Source: Staphylococcus chromogenes (lineage in GTDB: Bacteria > Bacillota > Bacilli > Staphylococcales > Staphylococcaceae). Taken from it: a stretch of DNA of 64,000 nt. Position 1 is the stretch's first letter, and the number at the start of each line of letters is the position of its first letter. Of this stretch, positions 29,148-37,873 are shown piece by piece. The DNA is taken from NCBI RefSeq assembly GCF_029024625.1, contig NZ_CP118953.1:1984001-2048000 (forward strand), read 5' to 3'. The notes below the pieces were generated by a model. That model had not been told where the DNA came from, ran no database searches, and worked only from the letters and a program-made list of their open reading frames with translations. The position numbers and the translations under genes are program-made.

Positions 29148-29930
29148 TTAAATATTTTTAATAAACGTTTCAAAATCTACTAAAAACTTTTCTATCTCTT
29201 CGATATGCGGGGCATGCCCAGAGTGTTTATATTCTTTATAGTCAATGTGGCGCGCATTAACATCTGGTCTTTGCGCTGGATTATTTCTAAAAGGATCAAA
29301 AGCACCCTCAATCACCAAAGCGGGTACTGTGAACTTATTCACATATTCCTTTTGATATTCTTGATACGTGTGTAATGCCCGTGTGGCCACTGCCATATCA
29401 TTTTCTGTTTCATAACTATATATCCGTTGTTGTTGATACCATTTCAATGCCGCTTTCTTATTATGATAAATATAAGGAAAGAGCACGAGTGTGGCTTCTA
29501 AACGTGTAAAACCTTTCGTCATTTCACGATGTTCATTCATAAGATGTGCCATCCCATTTACGATATTATTGTCGTATGCACCAATTAATGTCAGTGATTG
29601 AACATAATCTGAGGCTTCACACGCTAAAAGTGATGCGATAATCCCTCCCATACCATGTCCTAAAAAGTGTGCTTTTTTTATCTGAAGATGATCTAATAGT
29701 GATACCAAATCTTGTAAATGGTTGCTCATTTCATAATGGTTCGGTTTAGAGGACCTTCCATGCCCTCTCAAATCATAACAGATTAATGTGAAGTGTGGCT
29801 TTAATCTCTCGGCAAGCGCATCAAAACTCGCAATATTTCCATACAAATCATGTATCAGTACTAATGGTACACCTTGGCCCATTTTTTTCAAATGTATTCT
29901 ACGTCGATCTTTGGTCGTGAAGTCTCCCAA
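29148..29930 (-). CDS. Alpha/beta-hydrolase-fold protein lacking the nucleophilic Ser
   Basis: A 260-residue alpha/beta-hydrolase-fold protein. The fold is clear (PLVLIHDLYGN, YDLRGHGRS, then SGHAPHIEE), but the nucleophile elbow reads GHGMGG, so Gly replaces the expected Ser; the codon is GGT. The acid (EGAFDPF) and His (SGHAPH) are present. It may therefore be inactive or use another mechanism. The start is TTG at 29930 behind GGGGAG. It is followed by the sarA region on the opposite strand. No substrate can be proposed. Confidence 0.85.
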   Translation of the reverse strand: MGDFTTKDRRRIHLKKMGQGVPLVLIHDLYGNIASFDALAERLKPHFTLICYDLRGHGRSSKPNHYEMSNHLQDLVSLLDHLQIKKAHFLGHGMGGIIASLLACEASDYVQSLTLIGAYDNNIVNGMAHLMNEHREMTKGFTRLEATLVLFPYIYHNKKAALKWYQQQRIYSYETENDMAVATRALHTYQEYQKEYVNKFTVPALVIEGAFDPFRNNPAQRPDVNARHIDYKEYKHSGHAPHIEEIEKFLVDFETFIKNI

Positions 29931-30088
29931 TATTCTCTCCCCTTCAAAAGTACAGGTAGTTCATCTATACCCTTATCATCATAAATATAACATTGCAAAA
30001 TTATATTTCGTAAAATAATCTTATTCATTAAATATAAAAGAGAAGTGAAGATTAAATTTTCTTCACTTCTCTCAGTATATTTTTCAAA

Positions 30089-30805
30089 TTATCCTTGCTT
30101 TTTAGAGGAGAGTTCAATCGTGTAAAAAATTATAAGTACTAAAATCATAATCCATATTGCAATCGAAATCAGTTGTGCCGCTTGTGGATCACGAATTAAA
30201 ATATCAATTGTTTTTTGCACTAATAATAGGCCAACACCCGTATATTCTAAGCGTTTGCGGTAAAGGCCCCAAAAAGTAAAAAAGAGACCGAACAAAGCAA
30301 TTATCATGTGAGTGTAGGTCGTTACAATATGAATACCTAAGGTGATATCAAAAGTATTCATTGCTATCAAAATCAAGGCAATGACAGCGAGCAATACGCC
30401 AATATAACTTTCTAAACGATTTTGATATAGATAACTCTTTCTCATAATACGAGAATAAATTATCACTGAAATCGGTAATAGCACGATAATATACAAAATC
30501 GATAAGCCCGTCGCCGCCCCGAACGGAACAAGTTGCTTATCATATAAATATGAAATCAAAATAAAGTTAATAATAAAAAAGACAACCGGATTAAACTGTA
30601 AAGTAAACAAATTCTTCTGAATCGTCAATATGATTTCAGCTGTTGATTTTTGTCGATACTCAATATAATCAACACCCTGTTTTTCAGATTTTTGGATGTC
30701 TCTTCTTAAATTTTCTTTGACATCATCAATTAACGTCGTCGTGATGCCTTTGTGCGTGAGATAATCTTCAACGTTATCAATCAATGTACGATCGTTTGGT
30801 CTCAT
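30089..30805 (-). CDS. Membrane protein of unknown function, six helices
   Basis: A 238-residue protein with a hydrophilic, charged N-terminal domain (about residues 1-65, including YLTHKGITTTLIDDVKENLR) and six membrane helices. I do not recognise a family with confidence; the arrangement recalls DUF1129/DUF1048-like small membrane proteins. The ATG at 30805 has GGAGG directly upstream; the longer frame begins with a TTG that overlaps this site. It stands alone. Confidence 0.75.
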   Translation of the reverse strand: MRPNDRTLIDNVEDYLTHKGITTTLIDDVKENLRRDIQKSEKQGVDYIEYRQKSTAEIILTIQKNLFTLQFNPVVFFIINFILISYLYDKQLVPFGAATGLSILYIIVLLPISVIIYSRIMRKSYLYQNRLESYIGVLLAVIALILIAMNTFDITLGIHIVTTYTHMIIALFGLFFTFWGLYRKRLEYTGVGLLLVQKTIDILIRDPQAAQLISIAIWIMILVLIIFYTIELSSKKQG

Positions 30806-30895
30806 AATGGCCTCCAAATTTTGTCAATGTGGCTATCTTATACTGAAATGTATCAAATGTAAACCATCATCTATGTATTATGGGCTTTAAAACAT

Positions 30896-30938
30896 AAAAA
30901 AGGAGGGACAATAAAATCATAGTGATTTCTGTCCACCC
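30896..30938 (-). terminator. Terminator after the secreted protein gene
   Basis: On the minus strand, GGACAGAAATCA pairs imperfectly with TGATTTTATTGTCC, followed by CTCCTTTTTT. It ends transcription of the gene at 30969. Confidence 0.75.
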
Positions 30939-30968
30939 CTTCATCTACCTTTATTGATTTAAAAAGGT

Positions 30969-31475
30969 CTATTTTTCTAAATCAATGCGATACAATTTAA
31001 TGTTTTTATCTTTAGGTGATGGTGATGCAAATTGATATGAACGTTTGCCATCAATAATAAAGCCGCTATTTCCTGTCACTTTATTATAGTGCTCACGTGT
31101 TACGGCTTTAGCACTTACATTTTTCTTAACCTCTTTATAAGTGGGGCCGTCTGCTTTGTTATAGCTCATTGAAATTCGTGTCACTTTAGCATTCGGAGCT
31201 TTAGAATTCGCAGTGACAATCATCATTCCTTTATCAGTATGATACTCATAATATTGTTCTGTACCGAATCCAGCTTCAGTATGAATGCCTTCACCTTTGA
31301 CACGAATCACGTCTGTCATATTTTGACCGATTTTAACGCCTTCAATAGTTTGATCTCCTTGTTGTAAGGCTTTAACAGATTGAAGTGTGTTCCCTTGCAT
31401 TGCAGACGCAGATCCAGTTGCAACACCTGATAGAGTTAAACCAGTAATAATTACAGCACTGACGAGTTTTTTCAT
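30969..31475 (-). CDS. Secreted protein of unknown function
   Basis: A 168-residue protein with a typical signal peptide (KKLVSAVIITGLTLSGVATG, cleavage likely after ASA at about residue 25). The mature part is hydrophilic, with GVKIGQNMTDVIRVKGEGIH and a RSYQFASPSPKD segment, and recalls an 168-residue exported staphylococcal protein near sarA known by locus tag only. The ATG at 31475 follows AAGGAG; the longer frame is not used. No cell-wall anchor is present, so it is released. Function unknown. Confidence 0.8.
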   Translation of the reverse strand: MKKLVSAVIITGLTLSGVATGSASAMQGNTLQSVKALQQGDQTIEGVKIGQNMTDVIRVKGEGIHTEAGFGTEQYYEYHTDKGMMIVTANSKAPNAKVTRISMSYNKADGPTYKEVKKNVSAKAVTREHYNKVTGNSGFIIDGKRSYQFASPSPKDKNIKLYRIDLEK

Positions 31476-31567
31476 AAAGCACACGCTCCTTTTTCGCTCT
31501 TTCGATTCTGTGCTCACTACTAGTATACCCTAAATTTCAATATAATGACAGTTATATTACGAAACGA

Positions 31568-32365
31568 TTACACACTTGCTTTCGAAGACTTTTCTACAAA
31601 GGCTTTTACTGTTTTTAAGAAACGTTCCTTTTCTTCTACAAACGGGTATACTCCTGATTTTTTAAATAAACAAAATTCCGAAACAGGAATTAAATCCGCC
31701 ACATCTTTTGCTTCCATTGGTGTCACACGCTCATTAGCATCTCCTGCAATAACTAACGTACGTTTATGAACTTCAGTTGTCAGTTCCTTGATGTCAACAT
31801 TCTGAAAAGCTTGATCCACTGCGCGGTGCTCATATTCAGTCAGAAGTTCTGCAGAATTATCTACACTTTTTAAAAACTTACGTACTTTATTTTTTGAGTA
31901 ATATAAGTGTTTTTCAAAGAATTTTTCTTGTTCAGAATTATCCCATGTCCGTACTTTTTCTGCATATTTTAAGAACAGACGCTCTTTCGGTAACATCTCA
32001 TTACTTGCCGTTGGATTGATTAACACGAGTTCCGTTACTTTTTCAGGATAACGTACTGCAAAATCCATCGCCACTGCACTCCCTAATTCGTTTGCGATTA
32101 ACAAGCTAGATTTCAAATATAAAAATTCCATCAGTTCTTTAATATCTTGTGCAAACTGTTTAAAATCAATGCTTAAAGGTTTATCAGAGAACCCGTGGCC
32201 TCTCAGATCAATAAGAATCACTTGATATTTACGTGATATACGTTTAGCAATATCTTCAAAGACAGTATGATTCATATGTATCGTATGAATCATAATTACA
32301 GGGTCTCCCTGCCCCATTGAACGGTAATAAAGCGCTGTCCCATCAGATGTACGAAATAATTTCAT
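31568..32365 (-). CDS. Alpha/beta-hydrolase-fold protein with the whole triad replaced
   Basis: A 265-residue protein with alpha/beta-hydrolase landmarks (PVIMIHTIHMN, VILIDLRGHGFSDKP), but the elbow is LIANELGSA, where Glu replaces the Ser; the acid loop is GDANERV with Asn where Asp is expected; and the His loop is SGVYPFVEE with Val. It is therefore probably not a hydrolase. The start ATG overlaps the stop of the HAD gene by one base and follows GGGGAGG, so the two are cotranslated. Its role may be structural or in binding. Compare with 29148, which lacks only the Ser. Confidence 0.85.
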   Translation of the reverse strand: MKLFRTSDGTALYYRSMGQGDPVIMIHTIHMNHTVFEDIAKRISRKYQVILIDLRGHGFSDKPLSIDFKQFAQDIKELMEFLYLKSSLLIANELGSAVAMDFAVRYPEKVTELVLINPTASNEMLPKERLFLKYAEKVRTWDNSEQEKFFEKHLYYSKNKVRKFLKSVDNSAELLTEYEHRAVDQAFQNVDIKELTTEVHKRTLVIAGDANERVTPMEAKDVADLIPVSEFCLFKKSGVYPFVEEKERFLKTVKAFVEKSSKASV

Positions 32366-33069
32366 TATTTTTCCTCCCCTTTAGATATATCCAGTATTTC
32401 TAATAATTCCTCTAATGTTGAAATTTCAAAGTCCATTTCTGAAGCTAGCGGTTCTAATTCTACGTCCCCTTCTTTATGACGATACCAAATACTCACCATT
32501 CCCATCGCTCTTGCAGGGGCGACATCATTTAATGCATCATCGCCAACATAGATTACTTCTGAAGGTGCAACATTTAGTTTTTCAAGAATATCCTCATAGA
32601 TACGTGGATGTGGCTTACGAAATCCTACCGTTTCAGAAGTTGATAAATGATTGACATAATCTTCAATGCCTAAAGCGTAAATACGATAGTGCTTGATGTT
32701 GGATTTGCCATTAGCAATGACACCTATTTTATACCCTGCTTCTGTCAATTTTTGTAAAGTATAATGCGTATCATAAAATGGAAATACGTACCGATAGAAA
32801 TGCATCTCAAAGTCATGAAACAAATCTTTCCAACTTAGGCGATCAATATTAAATTGCTTAATGATTTCTTTATATAAGTCAGGTTTATCATGGTCTTCAT
32901 CATCGTCAAGTTCTATAAACTTTTTTCTGTAATCGGAAGCTTGCACGCGTACAAGATAATCATGAAAACGTTCATATTGTTCTTCTATGAATTTGTCTCT
33001 TGATTTTTTTCGATCCAGGAGTGTACCTTCTAAATCAAAAATAATCGCTTTAATAGGGTTTAAATCCAT
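32365..33069 (-). CDS. HAD-like hydrolase with altered motif I
   Basis: A 234-residue haloacid-dehalogenase-fold protein. Motif I is FDLEGTLLD: the nucleophile Asp is present but the second Asp, the general acid/base, is Glu. Motif II is weak (VIANGKSN), motif III is RKPHPRIYE and motif IV is VGDDALNDV. A cap domain lies between motifs I and II. It is the first gene of a pair with the hydrolase-fold protein at 31568. Phosphatase activity is possible but not certain; no substrate can be named. Confidence 0.85.
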   Translation of the reverse strand: MDLNPIKAIIFDLEGTLLDRKKSRDKFIEEQYERFHDYLVRVQASDYRKKFIELDDDEDHDKPDLYKEIIKQFNIDRLSWKDLFHDFEMHFYRYVFPFYDTHYTLQKLTEAGYKIGVIANGKSNIKHYRIYALGIEDYVNHLSTSETVGFRKPHPRIYEDILEKLNVAPSEVIYVGDDALNDVAPARAMGMVSIWYRHKEGDVELEPLASEMDFEISTLEELLEILDISKGEEK

Positions 33070-33165
33070 TATATAACCTTCTTCAATTTAAAATTATAGG
33101 TCTCAAAAGTTTTTCACCTTTTAACCTTATCGGTGATACATTATAACGATGTCCTTTAGCACTTG

Positions 33166-34140
33166 TTAAACATGATGTATCTTTTTGTTTTCCATCCACA
33201 TGAGATAAAACATGAATGGAATACCTAATATCGCAAGCACAATACTTGCAGGTAATTGTATCGGCGCAAACAACTGGCTTCCTAAACTATCCGCAAACAC
33301 CATCACTGTACCACCAATCAACAAATTAAAAATGATTTTTGTTTCTAATCCTCCAAAAGTAATACGCTGAACCAATTGAGGAATCACGATGCCGATAAAT
33401 CCAATCACGCCGACATATCCAATAATTGTTGCGGAGAGCGCCGTGGCAATGACTAATGTCACCATGGATAGCCGCTCTGTTTTTACACCCAAACCTTGAC
33501 TTGATAACACATTGAGTTGCAATAATTTTAATTGAGGTAACAATCCCCCAACCAATACTAATGCTAAGATGAGGGCCGAACCGATGAGGAGGACCTCACG
33601 CATTTCCGCTGCTGCAAATCCCCCAAACATATAATTTAAAATATTTTGCAACTTACGGGGATTGAACTGAACTAATAAATATAAACATGCATTCATCATA
33701 GCACCAATCATAATTCCCGACAAAATTAACATTCTGGTCGGGTATCCTTTTGAAATGATTTGTGCGACAAAGATGACAATCATTAGTGAGACAAGTCCAA
33801 ACAAAATCGCAATAGGCGCTATCCAAATAAACGAGAGCCCTAAAAAAACAGTCACTGCGGCACCTAACGTTGTCCCATTCGCTAACCCAAGGGTGAAGCT
33901 ATCGGCTAGAGGATTGTTCAGTATTAATTGAAATAAACATCCTGCTAAAGTGAGTCCCATCCCAGAGAGCAAGGCCAGTAACACACGGGGAAGTCTCACC
34001 TCTAAAACAAGGGTCTGTGCATAAGGGAATGTCCAGTCCATAAACCCAAATAGACTATAAAGTACAACTAAGATTAAAAGAAATCCCCATAAACCAAACG
34101 TTATGAGGTCTCTTTTTTTATTTTTTTGCATCAATAGCAT
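33166..34140 (-). CDS. Iron-type ABC transporter permease (FecCD family)
   Basis: A 324-residue permease with about ten helices and FecCD/BtuC-type segments: VRLPRVLLALLSGMGLTLAG near residue 46, NPLADSFTLGLANGT and GVIGFIGIVIPQLVQ. These proteins import siderophores, heme or cobalamin with a binding protein and an ATPase. The start overlaps the end of the binding-protein gene; the ATG at 34140 is chosen but one at 34131 is also possible. The two-gene cluster contains no ATPase, so an ATPase encoded elsewhere, such as FhuC, must serve it. Confidence 0.88.
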   Translation of the reverse strand: MLLMQKNKKRDLITFGLWGFLLILVVLYSLFGFMDWTFPYAQTLVLEVRLPRVLLALLSGMGLTLAGCLFQLILNNPLADSFTLGLANGTTLGAAVTVFLGLSFIWIAPIAILFGLVSLMIVIFVAQIISKGYPTRMLILSGIMIGAMMNACLYLLVQFNPRKLQNILNYMFGGFAAAEMREVLLIGSALILALVLVGGLLPQLKLLQLNVLSSQGLGVKTERLSMVTLVIATALSATIIGYVGVIGFIGIVIPQLVQRITFGGLETKIIFNLLIGGTVMVFADSLGSQLFAPIQLPASIVLAILGIPFMFYLMWMENKKIHHV

Positions 34141-35002
34141 CACTCAACTTTTTCATTGCTTCATCAATGCGTGGGCCTGGTCTCGAAAGTAAATCGTCAT
34201 TTAAAGCTTCAACACGTTGTTTTTTAACTGCATTGAGATCTTCAAACCCGCTTCGCTGTTGTACAAGCGATTGATATTCTTTTGTGGATATACCAGAAGT
34301 CGTTAACATGACATCAGGATTCTTTTTAATAATGTCTTCTTTACTCACTGTAGGCCACCCTTTATGATCATCAAATACATTTTTAGCTTTGAGTTTTGTG
34401 AGCATGTCATTCATAAATGTTTGTTTTCCGACGGTATAAATTTCAGGTTCTGAAGCAATTTCGATAAAGACTTTCGGTTGTGCTTTACGAGATTTGGCTT
34501 TGTTGACCACCTTTTCTACATTCGCCTTTGTTTCTTTGACGAGTGTTTGTGCTTCTTTTTCTTTATTTGTGGCTTGACCAATTTGTTCGAAACTTTGATA
34601 CATTTCGTTGAGTGACTGAGCATCTTTCACATACACCACTTTTATGCCACTGTTTTCAAGACTTTTTAACACTTTTTCTTGGGATGCTTTTTGAGATTCA
34701 TGGGTCAAAATAAGGTCGGGTTGTGCTTTAATGAGCGCTTCTTTATTAAGCTTCATCGCATCAAATTGTGTTTTATGACGTACCTCTTTCGGATAATCAT
34801 CTACTGTTGAAACCCCTACTACATGATCTCCCAATCCAAGTTCATATAATATTTCAGTATTGCTTGGTATGAGTGAAATAATACGATTAGGGACTTTATT
34901 CGTTGTTTTGCCCGTTTCGTCAGAATGGTCATCATTAAAATTACATCCAGCTAACAGCAAAAGACTCATAATTATGACATAAAAAATAGACTTCCCTTTC
35001 AT
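34118..35002 (-). CDS. Iron-type substrate-binding lipoprotein
   Basis: A 294-residue binding lipoprotein. The signal ends in LLLLAGC, with the lipidated Cys near residue 20, followed by RIISLIPSNTEILYELGLGD and a C-terminal lobe with PGPRIDEAMKKL, the BtuF/FhuD-type cluster A-II fold. It delivers the substrate to the FecCD-type permease downstream, whose start overlaps its stop by 23 bases. GGAGGG precedes the ATG at 35002; the longer frame is not used. No clear Fur box was seen upstream. Confidence 0.88.
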   Translation of the reverse strand: MKGKSIFYVIIMSLLLLAGCNFNDDHSDETGKTTNKVPNRIISLIPSNTEILYELGLGDHVVGVSTVDDYPKEVRHKTQFDAMKLNKEALIKAQPDLILTHESQKASQEKVLKSLENSGIKVVYVKDAQSLNEMYQSFEQIGQATNKEKEAQTLVKETKANVEKVVNKAKSRKAQPKVFIEIASEPEIYTVGKQTFMNDMLTKLKAKNVFDDHKGWPTVSKEDIIKKNPDVMLTTSGISTKEYQSLVQQRSGFEDLNAVKKQRVEALNDDLLSRPGPRIDEAMKKLSDAIDAKK

Positions 35003-35084
35003 GAATTCCCTCCTCAAGTGATTATTCACAAATTATATCAAATCACGGGTCACTTACCACCCTTATTTTATGAAAAATATAAAA

Positions 35085-35134
35085 AGACGAGTGCGCGTCG
35101 CCGTAGACATGTCTTTGGGCTTTCACACTCATCT
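35085..35134 (-). terminator. argS terminator
   Basis: On the minus strand, AAGATGAGTGTG pairs with CGCACTCGTCTT over a large loop, followed by TTTTTAT. It ends argS transcription. Confidence 0.7.
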
Positions 35135-35162
35135 TCAATAAAGTAAAGTTAAATCATCAATA

Positions 35163-36821
35163 TTACATTTTTTCTGGTGCTGTAACGCCGACAAGTGTCA
35201 GTGCGTTACGTAGTGTGATGCGTGTTGCATCAATTAATGCAAGATGCGCTTTTGTTTTTGTCTCGTCGTCAGTAAGTACTTTTTCAGCGTTGTAAAATCT
35301 ATGGAAATGTGCAGACAAATCTTGAATATAGTTTGTGACACGTTGTGTGGCACGCGCTTCTGCTGCGCCTTCAATCATTGATTCAAATTCTGCAATTTTC
35401 TTGAGTAATTCAATTGCTTTATCATTCGTGATAGTCGTATAATCCGCACCTTTTTGAACTTCAATGCCTTTATCCTTCGCTTGTCTTAAGATAGAGCAAA
35501 TACGCGCATGGGCATATTGTGCATAATAAACAGGATTATCTTGAGATTGTTGCTTAGCAAGTTCCATATCAAAGTCAAAGTGCGTATCTGGACTACGCAT
35601 GGATAAGAAGTAACGTGCCGCGTCAATCCCCACTTCGTCCATAATTTCTCTTAACGTAATTGCATTTCCCGTACGTTTACTCATTTTGACTTCTTCGCCA
35701 TTTTGCATTAAACGCACCATTTGCATAATTTGAATTTCAAGACGCTCATGATCTACACCGAATGTTTCCATTGCAGCTTTTAAACGGTTAATATAACCGT
35801 GGTGGTCAGCGCCAAATAAATTAATCAACGTATCATTACCACGTTGAATCTTATCGAAATGATAAGCAATATCTGGTAAGAAATATGTGTACGTGCCGTC
35901 TTGTTTAATTAAAACGCGGTCTTTGTCATCATTAAAGTCCGTTGTACGTAGCCAAGTTGCGCCATCTTTTTCATAGATATAGCCCAGTTCTTTAATTTTA
36001 TCTAATACAGCTTGTATGTCGCCTTTTTCATATAAAGATGTTTCACTAAACCAATTATCAAAATGAATGTTAAAATCCGCTAAATCTTTTTTCAGTTTAG
36101 CCATTTCATAGTCCACACCCAATTGTCTGAACGTTTTAATACGCGCTTCATCGTCTAAGTCTTTTAACTCGGGTTGCTTTTCAGCTAAATCTTTACCAAT
36201 ATTTTTAATATCTTCTCCATGATAGCCATCTTGTGGCATTTCTGCAGATTCACCTAAACTTTGGCGGAAACGTGCTTCAATGGATTTAGCCAAATTGGTA
36301 ATTTGGTTCCCAGCATCGTTAATGTAATATTCACGTGTGACATCATAACCTGCCGCACTCAAAATGTTACACAACGTATCTCCAACAGCTGCATTACGTG
36401 CATGTCCAATATGCAAATCGCCTGTCGGATTGGCTGAAACATATTCTACTAAAATCTTTTCATTTTTAGGGGTATCTACGCGTCCAAAATGTGTATCTTT
36501 TTCAATGGCTTGATCAATCACTTCATACAAATAACCTGAATCAAGATAAAAGTTGATAAACCCTGGTCCTGCGATGTCGATAGATTTAACGTGTGCTGCT
36601 TCAGTATCAAGATTTTCAACAATTAATGATGCGATTTCTCGAGGGTTGCGTTTCGCAATTTTCGTTAAAACCATCGCAATGTTTGTCGCATAATCACCAT
36701 TTTTTTCGTCTTTTGGAATTTCAATTTTAATCGCCGGTACTTCATCTGTGATGCCTGCTTTTTGGATACTTTTTTCAATTTCTTGTATCAATGTTTGTTT
36801 CACTTGATCAATTAAGTTCAT
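35163..36821 (-). CDS. argS: Arginyl-tRNA synthetase
   Basis: A 552-residue class I aminoacyl-tRNA synthetase, charging tRNA-Arg. The N-terminal ADD1 domain is followed by the catalytic core with HIGHARN (near residue 136) and KMSKRTGN (near 360); the C-terminal anticodon-binding domain ends in [13 protein letters not shown]. Length matches S. aureus ArgS. It overlaps the DUF1934 gene by 14 bases, an arrangement conserved in many Firmicutes. No T-box leader was seen upstream. Confidence 0.97.
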   Translation of the reverse strand: MNLIDQVKQTLIQEIEKSIQKAGITDEVPAIKIEIPKDEKNGDYATNIAMVLTKIAKRNPREIASLIVENLDTEAAHVKSIDIAGPGFINFYLDSGYLYEVIDQAIEKDTHFGRVDTPKNEKILVEYVSANPTGDLHIGHARNAAVGDTLCNILSAAGYDVTREYYINDAGNQITNLAKSIEARFRQSLGESAEMPQDGYHGEDIKNIGKDLAEKQPELKDLDDEARIKTFRQLGVDYEMAKLKKDLADFNIHFDNWFSETSLYEKGDIQAVLDKIKELGYIYEKDGATWLRTTDFNDDKDRVLIKQDGTYTYFLPDIAYHFDKIQRGNDTLINLFGADHHGYINRLKAAMETFGVDHERLEIQIMQMVRLMQNGEEVKMSKRTGNAITLREIMDEVGIDAARYFLSMRSPDTHFDFDMELAKQQSQDNPVYYAQYAHARICSILRQAKDKGIEVQKGADYTTITNDKAIELLKKIAEFESMIEGAAEARATQRVTNYIQDLSAHFHRFYNAEKVLTDDETKTKAHLALIDATRITLRNALTLVGVTAPEKM

Positions 36822-37233
36822 CGTTTATCTCCTTATATTTAATTTCGTATTGGTACGTACCCATTTTTTCATCGTCCTGATACAATTCATAGTGTACTTT
36901 TAGTTTTCCACCTGTTTCACTCACAAAATGAATAATACTTAGCGTATTGACCACCAATAATATTTTCCCTTCTGGGAGATGATAAAATGTTTTCGTCGGT
37001 TGGCCTTCTTTGAAATGGAGTGTCATGTTGATATCGCCTTTGCGAATAATTTTGATTGCATCATTTGCGATTTTGACTGTTACATTTACATCGGCATTGT
37101 CAACGGCCTCATTATAGCGAATAAATGTCGCATTCTTCTCTGTGAGCGTGCCATCCACATGGTTCGTAAATTTCTCTTTGCTGTCCTCTTGTTTTACGAT
37201 TTGATGTGTTTCAATTGCCACTTTTCGTTCCAA
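36808..37233 (-). CDS. DUF1934 (YwiB-like) protein
   Basis: A 141-residue protein of the DUF1934/YwiB family, predicted as a calycin-like beta barrel. Features are [18 protein letters not shown] [13 protein letters not shown] and [14 protein letters not shown]. The start is TTG at 37233 with AAGGTGA upstream. It sits directly before argS and overlaps it by 14 bases, as in Bacillus; function is unknown. Confidence 0.85.
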   Translation of the reverse strand: MERKVAIETHQIVKQEDSKEKFTNHVDGTLTEKNATFIRYNEAVDNADVNVTVKIANDAIKIIRKGDINMTLHFKEGQPTKTFYHLPEGKILLVVNTLSIIHFVSETGGKLKVHYELYQDDEKMGTYQYEIKYKEINDELN

Positions 37234-37343
37234 TTCGCTTCACCTTATCTCTATAAATAATACACATCATTATAGCACAATGTTGAAGTGATAAAAAAGG
37301 GACTAAGACCTTCCTCTGTCTTACCCCCTTAAATATCTATCTA

Positions 37344-37850
37344 TTAAGCTAACGCTGTTTTTAAGTCATCACTTGAATTATCCCACATTTCTTGATTGTG
37401 AGACACTAAAAACGATTTTAAAACTCGTTTGTTTTCTTCACCAATTTGATCAATAATCACTTTATGTTTCATCGATTTATCCATCATGTTTACGTGCTCT
37501 GGCATACTTTTGTATCCACGACGAATCGACTTGTTAACGAGCATATACGCTGCTGTTAATCCTGCATAGTAAGGTCCTTGTTCGCCGCGCTCTGTTGTCA
37601 CCCAACATAACCAGTAGGCTTTCGCACCTTCAACATCCACTGTTTCTCTATCAGTAATCCATTTGACACCACGTTCTACATCTGCACGTGCATGCATCGC
37701 GCCAATATCTATAAAAGCTTCTTTTGCCTCAATATCAATAAATACAGGCGCTACATTATCAAGGCTAATGGAACCTATATTCGTTCCTTTATGACCATCT
37801 AAAGGGTCATTTTTAATAATATTAAATTTAAAACCTTTTTGTTCTGCCAC
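37344..37850 (-). CDS. YwhD family protein
   Basis: A 168-residue cytosolic protein of the YwhD family (NIGSISLDNVAPVFIDIEAK, then a C-terminal LVSHNQEMWDNSSDD). The family is conserved in Firmicutes and its function is not known. It follows the HD phosphohydrolase gene with 23 bp between them, so the two are likely an operon. A good ribosome site (AGGAGG) precedes the ATG. Confidence 0.88.
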   Translation of the reverse strand: MAEQKGFKFNIIKNDPLDGHKGTNIGSISLDNVAPVFIDIEAKEAFIDIGAMHARADVERGVKWITDRETVDVEGAKAYWLCWVTTERGEQGPYYAGLTAAYMLVNKSIRRGYKSMPEHVNMMDKSMKHKVIIDQIGEENKRVLKSFLVSHNQEMWDNSSDDLKTALA

Positions 37851-37873
37851 AATAATTCCTCCTGTTTATGTTT

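Noticed and set aside
36822..37260. Search for a T-box leader before argS
   Set aside because: argS overlaps the DUF1934 gene and the short upstream region has no specifier stem or antiterminator pattern.
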